Under the pieces are notes generated by a model that searched no databases, was not told where the DNA came from, and saw only the letters and a list, made by a program, of their open reading frames with translations. The position numbers and the translations under genes were made by a program. A stretch of DNA of 64,000 nucleotides from Hyphomonadaceae bacterium (GTDB taxonomy: Bacteria > Pseudomonadota > Alphaproteobacteria > Caulobacterales > Hyphomonadaceae): positions 1 through 64,000 of the forward strand of contig JALHLR010000010.1 of the NCBI GenBank assembly GCA_022844475.1, in the 5' to 3' direction. Each line of letters begins with the position of its first letter. Position 1 is the first letter of the stretch. Below, in pieces: positions 58,012 to 64,000 of this stretch.

Positions 58012-58617
58012 ATGACAATCGAACCTGCCGTGCTCGAAAACGCCTTTGTCCGACTTGAGCCGCTGGAAGAGCGGCATCGCGAGCCGCTGCGCGCGGCGGG
58101 CAATGACCCGGATCTGTGGCGGTTCGCGAATGTGAATCTCGACAACGCCGATTTTGATGCGTGGGTCGAGCATCGGTTTGCCGAGATCAAGCGGGCGGGG
58201 GAGATGACGTGGGCGGTGTTCGACAAGGTGTCGGATACTCATGTGGGGTCAACCAGCCTGCTCGCCTATCTGCCAGCGCACAGGCGGGTGGAGATCGGCT
58301 GGACCTGGTATGCCAAGCGCGTGTGGTCGGGGGCGGTGAACCCGTCCTGCAAGCGGCTGTTGCTGGCGCATGGGTTCGAGGTGCTGGGGCTGAACCGCAT
58401 GGAGCTGAAGGCGGACGCGCGCAATGAGCGCTCGTGCAAGGCGATGGCGCGTTTCGGCGCGAAGTTCGAGGGCATTCACCGCTCGCACATGGTGCGGCCG
58501 GATGGCCGGCTGCGCGACACGGCGTGGTTCAGCGTCATCCGCGAGGACTGGCCGGGCGTGCGCGATGGGCTCGATGCAAGGCTGGCGGGGTTTGCCCCGC
58601 CTCGGAAATTCGATTGA
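58012..58617 (+). CDS. GNAT-family N-acetyltransferase (RimJ/RimL-like)
   Basis: 201 aa, ATG 58012. The N-terminus LENAFVRLEPLEERHREPLR is the usual RimJ/L-type opening; the acetyl-CoA site lies around IGWTWYAKRVWSGAVNPSCK, and FEVLGLNRMELKADARNERS with KAMARFGAKFEGIHRSHMVR gives the C-terminal GNAT core. Substrate unknown (ribosomal protein, tRNA or small molecule). Divergent from the SGNH hydrolase gene. Confidence 0.9.
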   Translation: MTIEPAVLENAFVRLEPLEERHREPLRAAGNDPDLWRFANVNLDNADFDAWVEHRFAEIKRAGEMTWAVFDKVSDTHVGSTSLLAYLPAHRRVEIGWTWYAKRVWSGAVNPSCKRLLLAHGFEVLGLNRMELKADARNERSCKAMARFGAKFEGIHRSHMVRPDGRLRDTAWFSVIREDWPGVRDGLDARLAGFAPPRKFD

Positions 58618-58665
58618 ACTGGCGACCAATTGCTGACGATCTGCAGGTTCTTGATGGAGGAAATC

Positions 58666-59076
58666 ATGAAGCGAGCTGCAGGTCTCGTGCTGGTCTTGGC
58701 CATGGCCGGCTGCGCGACGCCGCAGGTACCGGAGCCGCCCGCTCCGCCGACGCTCAGCGATGCGGCTTTCAAGACGATGCTTACGGCAGCGTTCACCTCG
58801 AACAAGATGGCAGAGTGGGAGCCGGCGGCTGCGGCGCTGCTGGCGCGCACGGACCTTACCGATGCGCAGCGCGCCCAGGTCTATTTCGGCCGTCGCATCA
58901 ATCGCGGCGTCTGGGTCGAGAGCGGGACAGTCGCGACGCCTCAGTGCGCGGTGCTGGATATCGATCGTGGCCTGGCGCTGATGTCGGAAGGGCCTGCCGC
59001 AGAAGCGGCGAAGCGTGACCGGCTGTATCAAGAATCGCGCTACCGGTTCTTCATTGCGCCGGGCAATTGCGACTAG
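58666..59076 (+). CDS. Hypothetical lipoprotein, 136 aa
   Basis: ATG 58666 behind GGAGGAAATC. Lipobox MAGCA (Cys16). Followed by a Pro-rich linker and a short all-alpha-looking domain (SNKMAEWEPAAAALLARTDL, DAQRAQVYFGRRINRGVWVE), similar to a TPR-type repeat; Cys at QCAVLD and the C-terminal CD could form a disulfide. Not recognised. The CsaA gene begins 4 bp after its stop. Confidence 0.75.
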   Translation: MKRAAGLVLVLAMAGCATPQVPEPPAPPTLSDAAFKTMLTAAFTSNKMAEWEPAAAALLARTDLTDAQRAQVYFGRRINRGVWVESGTVATPQCAVLDIDRGLALMSEGPAAEAAKRDRLYQESRYRFFIAPGNCD

Positions 59077-59080
59077 CCGC

Positions 59081-59425
59081 ATGATCTCGCCAACGATCAG
59101 CTTTGACGATTTCATGAAAGTCGACATCCGCGTTGGCGTGATTGTCTCGGCCGAGCCGTTTCCGGAGGCTCGCAAGCCAGCGATCAAGCTGCGGATCGAT
59201 TTCGGGTCAGAGATTGGCGAGAAGAAATCGTCGGCGCAGATAACGAAGCACTATACGCCTGAGGCTCTGGTCGGTAAGCGAGTGCTGGCGGTGGTGAATT
59301 TTCCGCCGCGGCAGATCGGCAAGTTCATGTCCGAGGTGCTGACGCTTGGCGTGCCCGATGAGGCAGGCGAAGTTGTGCTGATCTCGCCGGATATCGATAC
59401 GCCTGTTGGCGGACGGATGTTCTGA
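59081..59425 (+). CDS. csaA: tRNA-binding chaperone-like protein CsaA
   Basis: 114 aa; a single EMAP-type OB-fold tRNA-binding domain. Start ATG 59081. Pattern: MISPTISFDDFMKVDIRVGV, the D-x-R-V-G motif at residues 15-19, then KLRIDFGSEIGEKKSSAQIT and VVNFPPRQIGKFMSEVLTLG; the ending DTPVGGRMF is characteristic. In Bacillus, CsaA is a secretion-related chaperone, with a tRNA-binding fold; the role in proteobacteria is less clear. It converges with the EamA gene. Confidence 0.92.
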   Translation: MISPTISFDDFMKVDIRVGVIVSAEPFPEARKPAIKLRIDFGSEIGEKKSSAQITKHYTPEALVGKRVLAVVNFPPRQIGKFMSEVLTLGVPDEAGEVVLISPDIDTPVGGRMF

Positions 59426-59429
59426 CGCG

Positions 59430-60302
59430 CTACCGCCGCCCGGCGAGCCAGACGCCGGCAAGAACGAGCGCGCAGCCTGCGAGCTGCATCGTCGTGAGCG
59501 CCTCTCCGAACAGCGGCCAGGCTGCGAGGGCGGCTGCGACCGGCTGGATAAGCAGTAGCAGGCCGGCGAGGGCTGCGGGTGTTGCGCCGACGCCGGCGAT
59601 GATCAGGCCCTGGCCGATCACGTGGGCGACCACCGCGAGCGCGAGCGGCCAGGTGAACCAGCTGACATCGGGCGGGATCAGTGTTTCGCCGCGCACGACG
59701 CATGCGATTGCGGACACAGCCAGCGTGGTCGCCGTCGACCAGAACAGGACCGGCATCGCGCCGCTTTCGCGGCGGGCGAGTTTTGCGAAGAAGAGGTAGA
59801 GGCCCACCATAACGGCGGCCACCATTGCGAGGAGGTCGCCTGAAAGCGCTGCGCCACCTGCGTTGGCAGCACCGCGCGACAGCATGAAGGCGCCGGTGAG
59901 CGCCATGGCGAGGGCGACCAGCCAGATGCGTGCGGGCCGTTCCCGCAGGACGACCCATGCGACAAGCCCGACCGCCGCGTTGCCCAGATTGACGAGGAAG
60001 GTAGCGTTGGCGACCGAGGTCATCACAAGGGATGCGTGCCAGAAGGCAATGTCGAGCCCGAAGAAGGTTCCTGCGAGAAGCGCCATCGGCGAGGGGCGAC
60101 CGATCCTGCCGCCCTGCGCCTTGATCACCAGCGCGATCAGCGGCAGCGCGAATGCGAAGCGCCAGAAGCCGGTGGCCTGTGGCTCGAACGCGGAGAGGCG
60201 CAGGCCGATGGGCGCAAAGCCGATGGCGATGGCGCCAGCGATGAGCATCGCCGGGCCCGCCCAGGCGGGCCAGGGCGGACGGGTTTCGGCAGGCGTGGTC
60301 AA
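59430..60302 (-). CDS. EamA-type (DMT) transporter
   Basis: 290 aa, ten membrane spans in two EamA repeats (LIAGAIAIGFAPIGLRL, VNLGNAAVGLVAWVVLRERP in the first; LALAVVAHVIGQGLIIAGVG and LLLIQPVAAALAAWPLFGEA in the second), typical of the drug/metabolite transporter superfamily. The start is TTG 60302, overlapping the gluQRS stop (TTGA). The substrate is unknown. Translational coupling with gluQRS is likely. Confidence 0.88.
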   Translation of the reverse strand: MTTPAETRPPWPAWAGPAMLIAGAIAIGFAPIGLRLSAFEPQATGFWRFAFALPLIALVIKAQGGRIGRPSPMALLAGTFFGLDIAFWHASLVMTSVANATFLVNLGNAAVGLVAWVVLRERPARIWLVALAMALTGAFMLSRGAANAGGAALSGDLLAMVAAVMVGLYLFFAKLARRESGAMPVLFWSTATTLAVSAIACVVRGETLIPPDVSWFTWPLALAVVAHVIGQGLIIAGVGATPAALAGLLLLIQPVAAALAAWPLFGEALTTMQLAGCALVLAGVWLAGRR

Positions 60303-61171
60303 GCGGGCAATCCGATCCGGGCGCGAATGTCGACAGCCGCCAGGCCAGCATCGCGCAAGGCCGCGAGCGTCAGTGATCGGTCGCGTTTGGCGAATCGTCT
60401 GCCGGACTCGTCGGTGAGCAGGCGGTGATGGGTGTAGAGGGGTTGCGGCAGGCCGAGCAGTCTCTGCAGCAGCACGTGCACATGCGTCGCGTCGCGAAGA
60501 TCCTCGCCGCGAATCACATGCGTCACGCTTTGCAATGCATCATCATGCACGACGCAGAGATGATAACTCGCGGGCGTGTCCTTTCGCGCCAGCACGATGT
60601 CGCCATGGATTTCTGGACGCGCAGCAATGCTGCGTTCCGCCTTTGTTGCTTCGTCGCGTTCGCGAAATTCCAGACGCGCGAAAACTTCGCCTAGCAGGTC
60701 TTGTGAATATCTCATCGAGAGGCGCCACGCGAATGCATCGCCGCGCGCCATGCGGAACTCCTGCTCGTCTTCGCTCATCGGTTTGGATGGTCCGCGATAG
60801 ATGATTCCATCGCCGCCTTCGCCCGGCGCGTGGGGCGCCGACATCGCCTCCTCGGCGATCTCGCGCCGCGTCAGGAAGCAGCGATAGAGAACGCCGATGT
60901 TGCGCAGCTTCTCGAGCGCGCTGGCGTAATCTGTGAAGTGTTCGGACTGGCGGCGGACGGGCGTTGGCCAGGTCAGGCCGAGCCAGGCGAGGTCTTCGAG
61001 GATCGCAGCCTCGTATTCTGGCCGGCATCGCGTTGTGTCGATGTCTTCGACGCGGAGCAGAAGCAGTCCGCCCTCCCGGCGCGACATATCGTGCGCGAGG
61101 AGGGCGGAATAGGCGTGGCCGAGATGGAGACGGCCGGTCGGACTTGGCGCGAAGCGAGTAACGAACGTCAT
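60299..61171 (-). CDS. gluQ: Glutamyl-Q tRNA(Asp) synthetase
   Basis: Attaches Glu to queuosine in tRNA-Asp. 290 aa, a truncated GluRS catalytic domain without the anticodon-binding part. FAPSPTGRLHLGHAYSAL carries the HIGH-equivalent HLGH; RVEDIDTTRCRPEYE is conserved in the family; the KMSKS region is RRFAKRDRSLTLA. The insert HAPGEGGDGIIYRG is common in GluQ. Zinc ligands may include the C105-type Cys of YRCFLTRREI. Start ATG 61171, 16 bp after the lipoprotein gene. Confidence 0.94.
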   Translation of the reverse strand: MTFVTRFAPSPTGRLHLGHAYSALLAHDMSRREGGLLLLRVEDIDTTRCRPEYEAAILEDLAWLGLTWPTPVRRQSEHFTDYASALEKLRNIGVLYRCFLTRREIAEEAMSAPHAPGEGGDGIIYRGPSKPMSEDEQEFRMARGDAFAWRLSMRYSQDLLGEVFARLEFRERDEATKAERSIAARPEIHGDIVLARKDTPASYHLCVVHDDALQSVTHVIRGEDLRDATHVHVLLQRLLGLPQPLYTHHRLLTDESGRRFAKRDRSLTLAALRDAGLAAVDIRARIGLPA

Positions 61172-61187
61172 CGCGCCCCGATTTGGG

Positions 61188-63206
61188 TTACTTCGTGTGC
61201 TCGGACTTCACGCCCAGGTCCTTGATGATCTGGGATGGCGTCGAAGAGCCCATCATTGCGCCCGTCATGACCGTCTCGAAGCTGGAGAACGGCATGGGTT
61301 TCGCCGGCTGGATCGCGAGACGAAGCTTGCCACCGAGTTCCAGGAAGGAGGCGATCGGGTTGAGCAGGCCAGGGATTTCCGGAATGTCCTGGCTGACCGC
61401 AGCCGCCATCGTCTTCAGACCACTGGAGGCCATCACGCGGACATTCTCCGACGTCATCGGCTCGGCGCCCATGCCCATGACAGGAGCGAAGTCGCCCATC
61501 AGGCCATAGATCTTCGGCAGTCCGCCCTTGTCCTCGATGTTGAACTCGATGAGCTTCAGGGAGGTGCTGGTATTGAAGACGTTCGCGAGAGCTTCCTGGT
61601 CGGTCGATTCGATGTTGTCGGGGATCAGGTCGGACACCGCCTTGAAGCTGGGGAAGCCGCCTTCATACTTGGTGCTGAACTTGAGCAGGTCCTTGCCATC
61701 GAAGCCAAGGTCGAGCTTGGCATCGCCATTGCCCGCATTCCAGTTCCAGCCGAAATTGTAGTCGCCCGCGATCTTGGACAGGCCATTCTTGTTCAGCGTG
61801 GCGAGCATCTGTTGCATCTCGGCGTTCTGGGCGGCCGCCTGTTCTGCGTAGAACGGGTCATCGCCCATGTCGCCCATCATGGCGGAGCTGGCTTGCTGCG
61901 CGTATTCGATCAAGCCGCCGACGTCGATCGACATGCCTTTGCCGCTCGCGGCAAGCTTGGTCGGGATGAACCAGTGCCAGCCCGTGCCATCGAAAATCGA
62001 TTCAGCGACTGTGTAGAACTCCTTGCCGCCAAGCTTGAAGCTTTCGGACTCACTGCGCCAGAGGCCGAGGCTCATGAGATTGGTCTCTGTGCGCGGCGGG
62101 ACAATGCCCTTGGCGAGGAAGTCCATCACCTTGCCGAGGCGGAAGTCCTTGATGGTGTAAAGATCGACGGCATAGGTCATGTCCATCGGCATGCCCATGC
62201 TGGAGCCCGTCGATGTGTAAGCCAGTCCGCGCATATACATCGCGTCGGTGTCGCCGCCGCGCATGCCGCGCGCGCCGAATGACTTGACCGCCAGGTCGGT
62301 CGACATGGTCTCGCCGAACTGCGTCATCCCCATGACGCCTTTGATGTCGAAATAGGCGGCGGTATCGATGCCGAACGACTGGTTGACGGCGGCGAACATC
62401 TGCAGCACCGACATGAACGACGCCATCGGATCATCCGCACTTGCTGCAGCGGCAGGCGCCGGGGCGGCCTGGTAGGGCTTCAGGACGATGTCGTCGATGA
62501 TGATGCGGCCGACCGAGAAATCATAACGGTCGAACGTCGTGGCGAACGTCGCAGAGAAGTCATCGTTCGGGAAACCAAGCTCGGGTTCGATGGTCGGGGG
62601 CCAGCCCTCGGGCGCAGCAGCGACCGGATCGGTCGGCTGGAATTTCAGCGGGTTGGCGGGCTCGGCCGGAAGGACGTCCTGCGCGGGCGGCAGGTCTTCC
62701 GGGAAGGCGCCATCGGTGAAGCCGTCATAGACGTCGCCCATCATGCCGTTCATCAGACTGGCGAGGCCGAAGGCGGATACATTCTTCGCGTCGATACGGC
62801 GGGCGAGTGGTCCGGATTCAGTCAGGCGCTGGCCGGTGAGGCGCGCCTTCAGGAGATCCACGTCGAGATCATAGAGGCGTAGCTCGTCGATGCTGACGCC
62901 AACTTCGGTGTTGTCCTTCGGCGTCACTTTCACAGCCGTGAGGAGTGTCGAACCGGTCGCGGCGTCGAACGTGAGCCCGCCCCAGCTGACAGCCACTTCT
63001 GCCGGAAGGGCTGCCCGCAGCGACTCGATGTCGGCCGCGGCAGTCGCCGTGCCTTTGAACGTTTCGCCAGCGAGCTTTGTGACGTGCGCTTCAACGGACT
63101 TGGGATCGACATCGATCGCACCGATCGCGCCGGAGCCGCCCTGGCTGCAGGCGGCAAGCCCAAACCCGAGAACTGTAGCGAATGCCAGTGTGCGAAGCTT
63201 ACGCAT
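61188..63206 (-). CDS. Large hypothetical lipoprotein, 672 aa
   Basis: ATG 63206 behind GGAGGG. Signal sequence with lipobox LAACS (Cys20). The rest has no recognised domain: beta-rich segments (SWGGLTFDAATGSTLL, VGVSIDELRLYDLDV, NFGWNWNAGNGDAKLDLGFD) alternate with Met-rich helical stretches (ASLMNGMMGDVYDG, QASSAMMGDMGDDPFY). A repeated theme of target-like beta strands in the second half resembles AsmA/DUF945-like lipid-transfer or envelope proteins, but that is only a resemblance. It precedes gluQRS by 16 bp. Confidence 0.75.
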   Translation of the reverse strand: MRKLRTLAFATVLGFGLAACSQGGSGAIGAIDVDPKSVEAHVTKLAGETFKGTATAAADIESLRAALPAEVAVSWGGLTFDAATGSTLLTAVKVTPKDNTEVGVSIDELRLYDLDVDLLKARLTGQRLTESGPLARRIDAKNVSAFGLASLMNGMMGDVYDGFTDGAFPEDLPPAQDVLPAEPANPLKFQPTDPVAAAPEGWPPTIEPELGFPNDDFSATFATTFDRYDFSVGRIIIDDIVLKPYQAAPAPAAAASADDPMASFMSVLQMFAAVNQSFGIDTAAYFDIKGVMGMTQFGETMSTDLAVKSFGARGMRGGDTDAMYMRGLAYTSTGSSMGMPMDMTYAVDLYTIKDFRLGKVMDFLAKGIVPPRTETNLMSLGLWRSESESFKLGGKEFYTVAESIFDGTGWHWFIPTKLAASGKGMSIDVGGLIEYAQQASSAMMGDMGDDPFYAEQAAAQNAEMQQMLATLNKNGLSKIAGDYNFGWNWNAGNGDAKLDLGFDGKDLLKFSTKYEGGFPSFKAVSDLIPDNIESTDQEALANVFNTSTSLKLIEFNIEDKGGLPKIYGLMGDFAPVMGMGAEPMTSENVRVMASSGLKTMAAAVSQDIPEIPGLLNPIASFLELGGKLRLAIQPAKPMPFSSFETVMTGAMMGSSTPSQIIKDLGVKSEHTK

Positions 63207-63321
63207 GTCGAAGACCCTCCATCCTGCACGGACAGATAGCGGGTCTCGCCTGCACTGGCGAGCGCCGCCGGCGGCAAAGTCAGCGGATTATTTTGCTGTT
63301 ACTTGGTTACCGCAGTCGGGG

Positions 63322-64000
63322 TCAGTTCTCGGAGCCGCGAAGGGTTTCCCAGGAGCGCGACGGGTTGAGGAGGCTACGGAAGTATTCCCGGTTTGCCGCG
63401 ATCAGGGCGGGCGGAAGGTCGGTTGCTGCGACCTGTTCGACCTCTTCGAACTTGCCTTGAACGCCGAGCGCCATGACGAGGTTCTGGGTGATACGGCTGT
63501 CAGCGTCGGGCAGGGCGGCCGCCTGGCGCAGCGTCTGCTCGGCGAGGCCGGGCTTTCCTTCGAGGATGTAGGAAAGTCCCAGGTTAGACAGGATTTTGGG
63601 GTTGTCCGGTGAAATCGCGAGGGCGCGGCGGTAATAGTCCTGGGCAGCGCTATGCTGGTCGAGCGTGTCGAGGGTGACGCCGATGATCGAGAGCAGGCGC
63701 CAGTCCTTGCCGCCTTCGGCTTCCGCGCGGGCGAGGGCGTAGGCGGCGTCGTCCGCCTTGCCGATGTCTAGCGAGGCCTGGGCGTAGATCATCGTCATCT
63801 CGACATCGCCCTGCTTCAGCGTCAGGGCCTGCTGGGCCACTTCGGCCGCGCGCGGGGCCGAGCCGATGGCGCGCAGGACGCGGGCGTATTTCAGCGAGGC
63901 TTCGTATTCGTTGGGGTTTTTCTCGTATTCGGCGCCCCAGAAGCGCGCCTGGGTCAGAAGGTCCTGCTTGTCCGCCATGGCGCGGTCTGCCTGGGTGGCG
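63322..64000 (-). CDS. TPR protein, TadD-like, 5'-truncated at the window edge
   Basis: The frame remains open to base 64000 (upstream of ATG 63978 it reads ATQADRA), so the true start lies outside. At least 218 residues. Tetratricopeptide units: ARFWGAEYEKNPNEYEASL, APRAAEVAQQALTLKQGDVE, HSAAQDYYRRALAISPDNPK and GKPGLAEQTLRQAAALPDAD, followed by the C-terminus ANREYFRSLLNPSRSWETL, which matches the ending of TadD in Tad pilus loci. TadD is an outer-membrane-associated lipoprotein with TPRs; a lipobox would be upstream. It is 22 kb from the main Tad cluster. Confidence 0.7.
   Translation of the reverse strand, partial: ATQADRAMADKQDLLTQARFWGAEYEKNPNEYEASLKYARVLRAIGSAPRAAEVAQQALTLKQGDVEMTMIYAQASLDIGKADDAAYALARAEAEGGKDWRLLSIIGVTLDTLDQHSAAQDYYRRALAISPDNPKILSNLGLSYILEGKPGLAEQTLRQAAALPDADSRITQNLVMALGVQGKFEEVEQVAATDLPPALIAANREYFRSLLNPSRSWETLRGSEN

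Overview
The window is GC-rich (high GC at third codon positions), gene-dense DNA from an alphaproteobacterial chromosome. The gene set fits Caulobacterales/Maricaulales, and Hyphomonadaceae-like bacteria best: a Tad/Cpa pilus locus of Caulobacter type with CtrA-like sites, alphaproteobacterial curli genes with a CsgH domain, a zwf-pgl pair, class Ia ribonucleotide reductase with NrdR-box pairs, and the ethylmalonyl-CoA pathway enzymes Ccr and Ecm. The taxonomic placement is inference. There is no prophage, insertion sequence, CRISPR array or rRNA operon; one tRNA-Gly gene is present.

Layout. 1-1482: end of a curli cluster, with a CsgH-domain ORF that enters from the left edge still reading like a curlin repeat, then two secreted curlins. 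1484-3636: zwf-pgl on the minus strand. 3825-3898: tRNA-Gly(CCC). 4196-5607: a MarR regulator, a free-methionine-sulfoxide reductase and a small unknown protein. 5681-10200: minus-strand envelope genes (a cystatin-like lipoprotein, an unknown lipoprotein, a PqaA-like hydrolase, an MFS transporter). 10386-12050: ettA. 12057-14544: an exported methyltransferase interrupted by one amber codon, a membrane protein with a helix-turn-helix-like tail, and an unknown protein. 14798-24183: nrdA and nrdB as two separate units, flanking an outer-membrane-type protein, a serine hydrolase, pyrC and a PAS histidine kinase/response regulator pair. 24498-30508: DUF883 and holin-like membrane proteins, a CASTOR/POLLUX-type channel, AMP nucleosidase and an Atg22/UMF1-type transporter. 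30598-40807: the Tad pilus locus (secretin-N-domain protein, flp, cpaA, cpaB, cpaC, cpaD, cpaE, cpaF, tadB, tadC). 40816-43924: a cytochrome c-PQQ dehydrogenase and a Rieske oxygenase. 43997-50526: GFA-family protein, DUF2945, lipoproteins, serine hydrolase, carotenoid oxygenase with a divergent TetR regulator, MsrA, and a VOC lipoprotein. 50594-56131: ccr, a D-amino acid transaminase, a GIY-YIG-like protein and ecm. 56135-64000: two DUF1801 proteins, SGNH hydrolase, GNAT, a lipoprotein, CsaA, an EamA transporter, gluQRS, a large lipoprotein, and a TadD-like TPR protein that runs off the right edge.

How the genes work together. Two surface-attachment systems are present: curli fibres (left edge) and the Tad pilus (centre), with a TadD-like piece 22 kb away. 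Ccr and Ecm form two consecutive redox/rearrangement steps of acetyl-CoA assimilation (crotonyl-CoA to ethylmalonyl-CoA to methylsuccinyl-CoA). zwf-pgl supplies NADPH and 6-phosphogluconate. NrdA and NrdB are encoded apart, yet both carry two NrdR-like boxes at the same 32-bp spacing. The most unusual points are the apparent curlin/CsgH fusion, curlins with a conserved cysteine pair, a QVVAG-bearing cystatin-like lipoprotein, the amber codon in the methyltransferase, and a tandem operator that straddles the start codon of the TetR gene. I did not find a clearly new multi-gene defence or mobile system.
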